Source: Pseudobythopirellula maris (lineage in GTDB: Bacteria; Planctomycetota; Planctomycetia; Pirellulales; Lacipirellulaceae). From it: DNA of 64,000 nucleotides. Numbering within the stretch: the first letter of the stretch is position 1; every line of letters begins with the position of its first letter. Location: the NCBI RefSeq assembly GCF_007859945.1, contig NZ_SJPQ01000001.1, positions 1,054,001 through 1,118,000 on the forward strand, read 5' to 3'. Below are positions 9,391 through 17,307 of this stretch, piece by piece. The notes below the pieces were generated by a model. The model searched no databases. It saw only the letters and a program-made list of their open reading frames with translations, and was not told where the DNA came from. Made by a program: the position numbers and the translations under genes.

Positions 9391-10659
9391 TTGGCTACCA
9401 ATCCCATCACGCTGATGTTGCTGGCGATCGCCCATGGGCTGGCGATCCAGGTCGGGTTGCGCTTCGCCAACGGGGCCCGGGGGGCGCATTCCTGGGGCTT
9501 GATGGGGAGCTTTTTACGATTCATCAGCTGGACACTGCTGTTCTTGGCCGGCTGCGCGATCGTCGGCATGACGTTCTGGGCGGTGTTCCCTTTGGTCATC
9601 ATGGCGATCAGCTCGCTCGAGATGCTGATCGCCCGCCGTGAGCAGCAGCGTCGAGACTCGTGGTCGGTCGTCGCCCACGCGGCGGCGGCGGGACGCCCCG
9701 TCGAAAGCGCGATGCGGGAGAACCTCGGCCGGTACCGAGGCCTGGTCGGCCGCTCGGTGCGGCGTTTTGTCCAATCGCTCGCCGCGGGAACGCCGCTTGC
9801 CGAAGCGATCGGCAAGCACCCAAGAGCCTTCCCGATGAGGGCCCAGGGCTACGCCTCCTTGTCGACCCACGGCGGCTTGCCATTGGCGGCGATGACCGCG
9901 ACCGCGGACCCGCCCGGCAGCGAGGCCTTGGCGTGGAGCCTCTGCCGCCGGTTCGCCTATTTCGCTTGGCTCGCCCTGGTCGTGGTCGCCGTGGTGACGT
10001 TTATCATGGTGGCGATCGTCCCCGCGTTTCGTAAAATCTTTATCGATTTCGATCTCGAACTCCCCGGCGTTAGTCGCACGCTGATTGCGATGAGTGAGCA
10101 AGCTATCGGCTCCTACTTCGCGGCGTTGCTCGGCTGGCTGACGGCTCTGTTCACGTTTATCGGGATCGTGCTGTTCTTTTGCTATCTTTTCGACAACCCG
10201 GTACTAGCCAGGGCGACCGATTGGCTCTTCGCCGCATGGCGCCGGGCCGAAGTGCTGCGGCTGCTCGCCGCGGTGATCGACCACCGCATGCCGTTGCCCG
10301 ATGGGATCGGGCGGCTCGCGTTTGGAGCGCCACGGTTGCCCTACAAGCGTTTCACCAAGCGATTGCAACACTGCTACGCCGCGCTCAACCGGGGGGACGA
10401 CTGGCTCGATGCGATGCTCGAGCAGAAGCTGGTACGAGCGTCGGACGCCGAGGTGCTGCGGGCCGCCGAGAGGGCGGGGAACCTGCCTTGGGCATTGCGG
10501 TCGGTCGCCGACCGTGGCGTGGAGCGGGCGGCCTACCGGTGGGAAGCGAGGCAGCAGGCGGCGCTCGTAATCGCGACGGTGATTTTCGCCCTCTTCGTGG
10601 GCCTGGTGTGCGTGGCGTTGTTCTTGCCGTTGGTCTCGCTAATCGAGGGATTGGTATGA
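9391..10659 (+). CDS. GspF/PilC-like protein with an N-terminal membrane extension (third of three)
   Basis: At 422 residues this is longer than its two neighbours because a hydrophobic hairpin (about residues 1-75) precedes the GspF domains. The second GspF domain reads LRAAERAGNLPWALRSVADR, and the protein ends in CVALFLPLVSLIEGLV like the preceding one. The start is set at the TTG at 9391; an ATG at 9415 is possible. The first GspF domain is weaker than in the other two (YASLSTHGGLPLAAM in place of the usual Gly-Glu-rich motif), so this copy may have a specialised or structural role. Its TGA overlaps the next gene's ATG (ATGA). Confidence 0.8.
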   Translation: MATNPITLMLLAIAHGLAIQVGLRFANGARGAHSWGLMGSFLRFISWTLLFLAGCAIVGMTFWAVFPLVIMAISSLEMLIARREQQRRDSWSVVAHAAAAGRPVESAMRENLGRYRGLVGRSVRRFVQSLAAGTPLAEAIGKHPRAFPMRAQGYASLSTHGGLPLAAMTATADPPGSEALAWSLCRRFAYFAWLALVVVAVVTFIMVAIVPAFRKIFIDFDLELPGVSRTLIAMSEQAIGSYFAALLGWLTALFTFIGIVLFFCYLFDNPVLARATDWLFAAWRRAEVLRLLAAVIDHRMPLPDGIGRLAFGAPRLPYKRFTKRLQHCYAALNRGDDWLDAMLEQKLVRASDAEVLRAAERAGNLPWALRSVADRGVERAAYRWEARQQAALVIATVIFALFVGLVCVALFLPLVSLIEGLV

Positions 10660-11114
10660 ATCCAGCCGCGCGCCGCCGGAGAATCAGCCCGCCCCGTCGT
10701 GGGTCGCTTCTGCTCGAGGTCGTCGCTGGCTTGGCGGCGCTCGGCATGGCTTTGGTGCTCATCAGCAGAGCCGCCACGGCGATCGATCGGCAGTGGCGTC
10801 TGACCGCCCAGGAGCGAGTGGCGACCGAGACCCTCGACAACGCGATCGAGGCGATCACCTCCGCCCCGCCCGACAAGATCACCGCCGAGCGACTCAACGA
10901 GCTCCGCGTGCCCGAACACGCCCGCAAGGCCCTCCACCAAGCCTCGCTCACGGCCGAAGTTCGCGAGCTGACCGAGCCGATCGCGGTCAAACGTTTGCTG
11001 CTCACACTCAGCTGGCGCCCCACTCCAAAAGCCGAACCGCTAAGGCGAAGCCTTGCGGCCTGGGTCTACCCGTCTCCCACGGCACAGCCCACCGAGCAGG
11101 AGACGCAGCCATGA
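10656..11114 (+). CDS. Type II secretion/pilin-like protein with class III signal (GspI-like)
   Basis: This is a 152-residue protein with a basic leader, then RRGSLLLEVVAGLAALG. That is a prepilin-peptidase-type site: Gly before the cut and Glu at position +5 of the mature protein, followed by a hydrophobic helix. Such minor pseudopilins prime or cap the pseudopilus. The rest is helical and polar, with no recognisable catalytic residues. Start ATG at 10656 overlaps the stop of the third GspF-like gene by 4 nt, and its own stop overlaps the next start, which implies translational coupling. GspI is my best guess from gene order; GspH is possible. Confidence 0.75.
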   Translation: MNPAARRRRISPPRRGSLLLEVVAGLAALGMALVLISRAATAIDRQWRLTAQERVATETLDNAIEAITSAPPDKITAERLNELRVPEHARKALHQASLTAEVRELTEPIAVKRLLLTLSWRPTPKAEPLRRSLAAWVYPSPTAQPTEQETQP

Positions 11115-11632
11115 GCAAACATCGACGCCACCAACGAAGAGGAATCGCCTCGCTCGTAGAAGTTCTCGCGGTCGTGTTCATCTCGACGGCGGCCTTCGGC
11201 CTGGTCGGGGCAAGCTTGTCGGGGCTCGTTCGGCTCAACCAGCGATTCAGCCACCAGGCGAGCGGACCCAGCGACCTGGATCTCCTCATGCGGCGGCTGC
11301 GGACCGATGTCCACGCGTCGCAAAGCGTGCGAGTCGACAACGGCGAGCTAAGCCTCGCCACGGCAAGCGGCGAAGTGGTCTATCGCCTGAACGCCGGGGC
11401 TGCCGAACGGAGCTTGGCGGAGGAGACCGTCCGCTTTCGCTTGCCCACCGGCTGCGATTGGGAGATCAACGAGCCCACAACCGATGCCGGCCGTCTGCTG
11501 CGGATCGATTTTCTCGCGGCCGATCACGCCGGTGCGGAGCGGGCCGTGCCGTGCGGTTCGGTCGTCGCAGAGATCGATCGCCGCCGCCGGCTCTTCTCGG
11601 CAGCCGAGAGCGCGCAAGGAGAGGCCCGATGA
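11111..11632 (+). CDS. Pseudopilin-like protein (GspJ-like)
   Basis: This 173-residue protein has a basic leader, then [20 protein letters not shown], a pilin-type hydrophobic helix. The Glu falls at +6 rather than +5 if cleavage follows the Gly, so processing is uncertain. Downstream is a [15 protein letters not shown] segment, a pattern common in GspJ-like minor pseudopilins. Both ends overlap neighbours by 4 nt (ATGA). A GspJ role is inferred from size and order. Confidence 0.7.
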   Translation: MSKHRRHQRRGIASLVEVLAVVFISTAAFGLVGASLSGLVRLNQRFSHQASGPSDLDLLMRRLRTDVHASQSVRVDNGELSLATASGEVVYRLNAGAAERSLAEETVRFRLPTGCDWEINEPTTDAGRLLRIDFLAADHAGAERAVPCGSVVAEIDRRRRLFSAAESAQGEAR

Positions 11633-12087
11633 CGCCTCGCAACAACCGCCGACGCCGCCCGGCGTTCGTGATGATCGCGGCCCTCGCCTTACTGGTGATC
11701 GCCTCGGCGTTGGCCGTGGGCTGGACGACCGAAGTGATCCGCGGGCGCCGTCAAACCCGCACGCTCCTGATGCAACGCCAGGCGGAACGCCTGACCGAGG
11801 CCGCTCTCGGCCGCGCCGCGGCACGGTTGCGGGCCGACGCCGGTTACGACGGCGAAACCTGGCGGCTGACGAACGCCGACCTCGGCCAGTCTTACGCCGA
11901 CCTCGGCCAGTCTTACGCCGCCGAGGTCTTCGTCCGGATCGACCCCGCCACCGACGCCGCCGAGCGTCGTGTCGTCGCGCAAGCCGTGTTGCCGCCCGGC
12001 GACGCGGCCCGCGTGCGTCACACGGCGACCCTCGATCTCCCCTCCCCCAACGATCCCCCCACCAGCGCAGGAGACTCCGCGCCATGA
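11629..12087 (+). CDS. Pilin-associated membrane protein (GspK/PilX-like)
   Basis: This 152-residue protein has a basic N-terminus and one hydrophobic helix ([20 protein letters not shown]) that lacks the +5 Glu. This is typical of GspK or PilX-type tip proteins. It is much shorter than a full GspK, so it may be a reduced form. An exact 7-residue duplication (ADLGQSY twice) lies in the middle. ATGA overlaps link it to the genes on both sides. Function is inferred from context only. Confidence 0.65.
   Translation: MTPRNNRRRRPAFVMIAALALLVIASALAVGWTTEVIRGRRQTRTLLMQRQAERLTEAALGRAAARLRADAGYDGETWRLTNADLGQSYADLGQSYAAEVFVRIDPATDAAERRVVAQAVLPPGDAARVRHTATLDLPSPNDPPTSAGDSAP
11878..11919 (+). repeat. 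Perfect 21-bp tandem duplication in a pseudopilin-like gene
   Basis: Two identical adjacent copies of a 21-base unit (gacctcggccagtcttacgc plus one c) at 11878-11898 and 11899-11919 duplicate seven residues in frame. Zero divergence suggests a recent event. Confidence 0.95.
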
Positions 12088-13070
12088 ACGCACAAGCTTT
12101 TCGCCGGCCGCGCACGCCCGGCTTCACGTTGGTCGAGCTCCTGGTGGTGATCGCCATCATCGGCATCTTGGTCGCCTTGCTGCTGCCCGCCGTGCAAGCG
12201 GCGCGCGAGGCCGCCCGCCGCACGAACTGCCAGAACAACATGCGGCAGTTGCTGATCGGGGTCCACAACCACGAGGCGGCGTTCGAACATTTCCCGAGCG
12301 GGTCGGTCAATCCCACCGGTCCGATCCGCAACCTCCCGGAGGGCGATCACAAGAGCTGGATCGTGGCGATCCTCCCCTACATCGGTGAACAAGTGCGGCA
12401 CAAGCACCTCGACCACTCGGTGGGCGCCTACCACAAGAACAACAACACGGTGCGGCAGACGATCATCGAACTGCTGATCTGTCCGAGCTCCTACTCCGAA
12501 GACTATCCCGAGTCTTCCTACGCCGGCGTGCACCACGACGCCGAGGCGCCGATCGACACGACCAACAACGGGGTGCTGTACCTCAACAGCCAACTCCGTT
12601 TCGAGGACCTTGTCGACGGCCCTGGCTACACGCTGTTGCTCGGCGAGAAGCTGCGAAAAGGCGGCGCCGACCTGGGGTGGATGAGCGGCACTCCCGCCAC
12701 GCTGCGCAACGTGGGTACGGCGATCAACGAATCGCTCGCCAACACGTCCCCGTACTCGTACGGCTACAACTCCGCCCCTGAGTGGTACGAACCGGCGGGG
12801 CGGATGAGCGATATCAGAGATGGGTTAGGTGACGCGATGAACGACCAACCCGAAAGCGAAGAGCGGGCGCCTAGCGATGACCCGTTCATCAACCGCGGTG
12901 GCGACCGCGAGACGCCGCTCGCCGTTGGCGGCTTCGGCAGCCCTCATCCCGGGGGCTGTCAATTCGCCAAGGCGGATGGATCGATACGCTTTGTGAGAGA
13001 CTCGATCGACCCCGACTTGTTGCAAAAACTGGCCAACCGCGCCGATAGCCAGATCGCCGAGGGATGGTAG
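12084..13070 (+). CDS. DUF1559 domain protein (planctomycete major pseudopilin-like)
   Basis: This 328-residue protein opens with the hallmark [20 protein letters not shown] prepilin signal (cleavage after Gly, Phe at +1, Glu at +5), followed by [19 protein letters not shown]. It ends with the DUF1559 motif [19 protein letters not shown]. This large family is specific to Planctomycetes and relatives and resembles type IV pilin/GspG subunits fused to a globular domain. As the last gene of the ATGA-coupled run it is probably a main substrate or subunit of the machine encoded upstream. DUF1559 genes are usually present in many copies per genome, so this one may be dedicated to this apparatus. 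Confidence 0.93.
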   Translation: MNAQAFRRPRTPGFTLVELLVVIAIIGILVALLLPAVQAAREAARRTNCQNNMRQLLIGVHNHEAAFEHFPSGSVNPTGPIRNLPEGDHKSWIVAILPYIGEQVRHKHLDHSVGAYHKNNNTVRQTIIELLICPSSYSEDYPESSYAGVHHDAEAPIDTTNNGVLYLNSQLRFEDLVDGPGYTLLLGEKLRKGGADLGWMSGTPATLRNVGTAINESLANTSPYSYGYNSAPEWYEPAGRMSDIRDGLGDAMNDQPESEERAPSDDPFINRGGDRETPLAVGGFGSPHPGGCQFAKADGSIRFVRDSIDPDLLQKLANRADSQIAEGW

Positions 13071-13217
13071 TTGCGGCCTTCTAGAGCGCACTACTGGTAG
13101 CCGTAGCGTCGTTTTCGCCTTGTCGACGCCGAATCACACCGCCACACACGCTACGCATCTGTGCGATTCGCACTAGGGCACTTCAGCGATCCTTGGGTGG
13201 TCGTGTCGGGCCCGTCG

Positions 13218-15608
13218 TCACGGCGCCGACCAGCGGCCGCCCCAGCCCTTACGTAGCTGGTCGATCTCTTTCTCCCACGCCTCGGGGCTGCGGCTCTCGG
13301 GGTACGGCTGGGGGGCGATCGGGGCGGCGCTGCGCCAGACGATCTCGTACTGCCCGGCGGGCGAGACGCGGCCGATCATCGCATACCGGTAGGCGTACTG
13401 CGACTTGGGGTCGAGGCGGATCAAGCCGCTGGGGGCGTCGTACGACTGGTCGAGCATGGCGTCGCGTATGACCAGCGGGTCGGTCCTGGCCGCCTGCTCC
13501 ACGGCCCCGGCCCACAGCTTGATCGCGTCGTAGGCGGTCTCCATCGGGGCCGCCACAACGCGCCGATTGCCGAATTTCTTCTTGAAGGCGGCGACAAACT
13601 CCAGGTTCTCCGGCCGATCGATCGACTGGAAATAGGTGCTCACCGCATAGGCGCCCACGAGGTGGTCGAGGCTCGGACTCCGCAGGTCCTCTTCGCCTAC
13701 TCCGGTCGTGATGTGGGCCGAACCGACGTCGCTCTGGTAGAGTGCGCGGACGAAGGCCGTTTGTGTGTCGCCGCTGATCGTGTTGATGATGATGTCAGGC
13801 TTGGCCGCGGCGATCTTATCGACCACGCCCTGCACGTTGGCCGACCCCAACGAGAGATACTCCTCGCCCACCACGCGGGCGCCCATCGAAGCGAGTTCGT
13901 CCTTGAGGATCTCGTTCGCCATGCGCGGGTAAACGTAGTCCGAACCGACCAGGAAAAAGGTGCGCATCTGGCCGAAGGAGTACGCCCAACGGGCGCACGG
14001 GATGACGGTCTGCGTGGGGTCTCCCCCCAGGTAAACGATGTTGGGGCTCGTTTCGACTCCCTCGTGGTTGACCGAGTAAACGAGTAGGTGATCCTCGCGT
14101 TCGACGACCTCGGCGACCGACTTGCGGCTCGAGGAGGTGCAGCATCCGAAGATGGTGCAGACCTTCTCTTCGCCGATCAGCCGCTCGGCGCCTTCGGAAA
14201 AACCCTCCTCGGTGGAACGGCCGTCGACGACGATCGGCTCAACGCGGCGGCCGAGAACGCCCCCGCCGGCGTTCAGCTCTTCGATGGCCAACAAGTAACC
14301 GTCGACGATAACCTTTTCGCTGTGGGCCATCGTGCCCGAGAGCGAGTGCAGCAGGCCGATGCGGATCGGTTCTTCGGCGAAGGCCGGCGCGGACGAATCG
14401 GTCGGCCCGATGGCGCCACTGGCGCCTCTCGACGAGGCGGTCTGCTCCGGCCAGCGACCGACCCACCAGCCCGCGGCGGCCACGGCGAGCAACGCGGCGC
14501 CAGTGATCAGCGCCCGGCGGGTGGTGCGGCTTTCGACAGGCCTGGGCGACGCGACGACGATCGGGTCGGTGCGTCCCTCCAGGGCGTCGAGCATCGCGTC
14601 GCACGACGGAAAACGGTCGGCGGGCGACTTGGCCATCGCTCGAAAGACGATGTCGCGGCACCTCGTGGGCAAGCCGGCGACCGCCTCACAGGGGTCGGGC
14701 GGCTCGGCGTTGCAGTGGGCGTTGATCACACTCACCAGGCTGCCGCAGTCGTTGTACGGCGCCGCGCCCACGAGCAGGCAGTAGTAGGTGGCGCCGAGCG
14801 AGTAGATGTCGGTACGCGGGTCGACGGCGGCGCCCTCGCACTGCTCGGGGCTCATGAAGTCGGGCGTGCCGACCAACTGGCCGGTGCGTGTGAGCTGCAG
14901 CGAGCTGCGGTTGAGCTGCTTGGCGGCGCCAAAGTCGGAAACCTTGACCACGCCCGCCTCGGTGAGCAGCAGGTTCGCCGGCTTGATGTCGCGGTGCACG
15001 AGTCCCTGGGCGTGGGCGGCGGACAAGCCGCGGCAAGCGTCGGCCGCGATGCGGGTCGCCTCTTCGAGGGGGTAAGGCCCCTTCTCCTTGAGCCGGTCGG
15101 CGGTGCTACCCCCCTCGGCGTACTCCATCACGAGGTAAGCCTCGCCGCCGTCGACCGCCACGTCGTGCACCGTGATCACGTTGGGGTGGTGCAACCCGGC
15201 GGCGGCGCGTGCCTCGGCGAAAAACCGCTCGCGCATCGGTCCGTCGTCCACCAGGTTGTGGTGCAACACCTTGATCGCCACGTGGCGACCGAGGTCGGTG
15301 TCGCGCGCCTCGAGCACCACCCCCATGCCGCCCGAGTCGAGCACACGGCTCACCTCGTACTTGCCGAGCAAGCGTCCGCCCCAGGAGGCGGCCGGCTCGG
15401 CGGTGCGTGCGTGGGGATCGACGCGGGTGGCCGACAATCCGCCTAGCAGCGTCTGCGGCGAATGGTGGGCGAGCAGAGAATTCACCTCGGCCAGCAGCTG
15501 CGAGTCGTCTCGGCAGGCCTCGCCCAAGAACCGGTCGAGGTCGTCGCCTTCCAACTCACAAGCCCGGATGAAGACCTCCTTCACTTGGGCGTGACGCTCA
15601 GGAGTCAT
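13218..15608 (-). CDS. Ser/Thr protein kinase fused to a UrtA/AmiC-type periplasmic binding domain
   Basis: This 796-residue receptor kinase has three parts. Residues ~84-345 are a Hanks-type kinase with catalytic Lys113 (VAIK), HRD at 205-207 in HRDIKPANLL, and DFG at 225-227. The first Gly of the glycine loop is Asp91 (LDSGGMGVV). Residues ~365-385 form one transmembrane helix. Residues ~413 to the end are a type I branched-chain amino acid/urea/amide-binding fold (IRIGLLHSLSGTMAHSEK). The expected topology is cytoplasmic kinase and periplasmic sensor. The ATG at 15608 is favoured by the Shine-Dalgarno AAGGAGG at 15614-15620 and overlaps the ECF sigma gene by 11 bases. I infer that a small amide, urea or amino acid ligand controls the kinase. 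Confidence 0.9.
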   Translation of the reverse strand: MTPERHAQVKEVFIRACELEGDDLDRFLGEACRDDSQLLAEVNSLLAHHSPQTLLGGLSATRVDPHARTAEPAASWGGRLLGKYEVSRVLDSGGMGVVLEARDTDLGRHVAIKVLHHNLVDDGPMRERFFAEARAAAGLHHPNVITVHDVAVDGGEAYLVMEYAEGGSTADRLKEKGPYPLEEATRIAADACRGLSAAHAQGLVHRDIKPANLLLTEAGVVKVSDFGAAKQLNRSSLQLTRTGQLVGTPDFMSPEQCEGAAVDPRTDIYSLGATYYCLLVGAAPYNDCGSLVSVINAHCNAEPPDPCEAVAGLPTRCRDIVFRAMAKSPADRFPSCDAMLDALEGRTDPIVVASPRPVESRTTRRALITGAALLAVAAAGWWVGRWPEQTASSRGASGAIGPTDSSAPAFAEEPIRIGLLHSLSGTMAHSEKVIVDGYLLAIEELNAGGGVLGRRVEPIVVDGRSTEEGFSEGAERLIGEEKVCTIFGCCTSSSRKSVAEVVEREDHLLVYSVNHEGVETSPNIVYLGGDPTQTVIPCARWAYSFGQMRTFFLVGSDYVYPRMANEILKDELASMGARVVGEEYLSLGSANVQGVVDKIAAAKPDIIINTISGDTQTAFVRALYQSDVGSAHITTGVGEEDLRSPSLDHLVGAYAVSTYFQSIDRPENLEFVAAFKKKFGNRRVVAAPMETAYDAIKLWAGAVEQAARTDPLVIRDAMLDQSYDAPSGLIRLDPKSQYAYRYAMIGRVSPAGQYEIVWRSAAPIAPQPYPESRSPEAWEKEIDQLRKGWGGRWSAP

Positions 15609-16389
15609 CCGCCCCTCCTTCGGGCCCGTCTGCTGTCCCGCCTTGAGCCACGTCGGCAGGCCCACCGCTCACAGCCCCCTCGGTCGACGGCTCATCGGTC
15701 TCGTCCCCGAGCTCGCGCCGCAACCACGCACGGATCATCGACCACTCGAGCTCGACGGTGCGCTTCGACACGCCGAGCGCCTCGGCGACCTCACGCACGG
15801 TCATGCCGCCGAAGAACCGCATCTCCACGATCCGAGCCTGTCGCTCGTCGAGTTGGGTGAGTCTGTTGAGCGCCTCGTCGAGCGCGAGGATGTCCTCGTC
15901 GCACCGCTTGGACTCGAGCAGGTCGCCATCAAACTCCACGCGGCGCCATCCGCCCCCCCGCTTCTCTCGGCCCTTCGAGCGGGCGTGGTCGACCAAGATG
16001 CGTCGCATCGCCTGCGCGCTGGCGGCGAAGAAGTGGCTGCGGCTCCGCCAGTCGGCGTCATGCTGCTTGCAGAGCTTCAGGTACGCCTCGTTTACCAAGG
16101 CGGTCGACCTGAGGGTGTGGTCGGTTGGCTGGCGTCGCATGTAGTGCGAAGCCAAATCCCGCATCTGGTTGTAAACCAGGGGCATCAGGCGGTCAGCGGC
16201 GCTCCGGTTGCCCTGGCTGATCGCTTGTAAGACGGCGGTGATTTGGGTCGTTTCGGGCAAGAAAGATCGGCCATCAACACTTGCGCGGGTGATTGAAATC
16301 GCGGTCCCGACGCTGTGGGCAAGATAGCAGGAAACCAGTGCCGCTAAAAGCTTTACGAGTGAGAATGCGCTGTTGCGTTGCGGCAACAT
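15598..16389 (-). CDS. ECF-type RNA polymerase sigma factor linked to kinase
   Basis: The sigma2 region starts near QITAVLQAISQGNRSAADRL and carries PLVYNQMRDLASHYMRR; the sigma4 helix-turn-helix is MTVREVAEALGVSKRTVELE. The family is the planctomycete-expanded ECF group usually found beside Ser/Thr kinases. Where classical ECF factors have an acidic DAED in region 2.2, this one has RSTALVNEAYLKL, with candidate phospho-acceptors Thr92, Ser95 and Thr96 (numbering from 16389). The start is uncertain. The ATG at 16389 has GAGAGG upstream but adds a hydrophobic stretch atypical of the family; a TTG at 16260 would give the usual ~220 residues. No anti-sigma gene is present. I infer that the adjacent kinase controls it. 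Confidence 0.85.
   Translation of the reverse strand: MLPQRNSAFSLVKLLAALVSCYLAHSVGTAISITRASVDGRSFLPETTQITAVLQAISQGNRSAADRLMPLVYNQMRDLASHYMRRQPTDHTLRSTALVNEAYLKLCKQHDADWRSRSHFFAASAQAMRRILVDHARSKGREKRGGGWRRVEFDGDLLESKRCDEDILALDEALNRLTQLDERQARIVEMRFFGGMTVREVAEALGVSKRTVELEWSMIRAWLRRELGDETDEPSTEGAVSGGPADVAQGGTADGPEGGADDS
15614..15620 (-). promoter_or_regulatory. Strong ribosome binding site of the kinase gene
   Basis: AAGGAGG on the minus strand lies 5 bases before the ATG at 15608, inside the end of the sigma gene. It fixes the kinase start and rejects an in-frame start 57 bases upstream. Confidence 0.8.
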
Positions 16390-16491
16390 TCTCGACCTCT
16401 CAAAATTTTTTTGCGCCCTCCCACGCTTTTCGTCGTGGTTACTGATGGAGACCAATTTGTCTGCATCACGCACCAGTGAGAGGAAAATCCG

Positions 16492-17196
16492 ATGGATACA
16501 AAACCTACTGTCTATGTAGTGGATCCTGACCCAAGGGTCCGATCCCGCGTTGCGCTCGAGTCTAAGGCATGGGGCATGGCGTGCGAAGAATTCGCCACGA
16601 TGCAGGACTACGCACTAGAGGCCTCGGGCAACCGGCCAGGTTGTCTGGTCATGGAGAACGCCTTGCCCGTCGGTCAAGACGAGCACCCCTTGCAGCAGCT
16701 CCGTTCGCGTGGCGACACGACGCCGGTGATTGCGATGACCGACGAGATGAACGTTTCGACCGTAATCGAATGTTACGAGCAAGGCGCCTGGTCGGTGCTG
16801 GAGAAGCCGATCGCCTTGGAGAAGCTCCGCCGATACGTTGAGTGCGCTATCGAGTTCGACACGCGTAGCTTGGAATTCGTGCGTCGCCACCAATCGCTGC
16901 TCCAATCCAACGACGCCCTCACCGACCGCGAGAAGGCGGTGCTCGGCATGATCGTCAGCGGCCGGCTGAACAAGTCGATCGCCAACGAGTTGGACGTGTC
17001 GGTCCGCACGGTCGAATCGGTCCGAGCGAGCATCCTGCGCAAGTACGAGGCGGCGACCGCCGCCGAGCTGGCGGCCAAGGCGACCGAGTTCGAGCTGCTG
17101 GACGAGGCGCTGCTGCGGGTGGGCTCGCCGATTTACTTGCAGTACCGCAATCGGGGACGCCTCGAGGCAGGGCAGCGGCTGGGCGTCTGTTGCTGA
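16492..17196 (+). CDS. FixJ/LuxR-type response regulator with degenerate receiver
   Basis: This 234-residue protein has an N-terminal receiver-like domain and a C-terminal LuxR helix-turn-helix (LTDREKAVLGMIVSGRLNKS then VSVRTVESVRASILRKY). The receiver keeps the beta5 Lys (LEKPI), but the usual phospho-acceptor position reads CLVMENALP, so Glu55 replaces Asp. The acidic pocket DPDP also departs from the usual DDD. Glu can mimic phospho-Asp, so this regulator may be locked active or phosphorylation-independent. It is divergent from the ECF/kinase pair across about 100 bases, which makes shared regulation plausible but unproven. No histidine kinase is nearby. Confidence 0.85.
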   Translation: MDTKPTVYVVDPDPRVRSRVALESKAWGMACEEFATMQDYALEASGNRPGCLVMENALPVGQDEHPLQQLRSRGDTTPVIAMTDEMNVSTVIECYEQGAWSVLEKPIALEKLRRYVECAIEFDTRSLEFVRRHQSLLQSNDALTDREKAVLGMIVSGRLNKSIANELDVSVRTVESVRASILRKYEAATAAELAAKATEFELLDEALLRVGSPIYLQYRNRGRLEAGQRLGVCC

Positions 17197-17307
17197 GTTG
17201 AGTCAGGAGGTGCGCAGGGAATGCGTACGCCCTGAAACCCGCGGCGTCGCTCTGCTAGACTGGCGGCTCTGAGCAGAACGCCCCCCGCCCGATCGAGTCG
17301 ACCCGCC

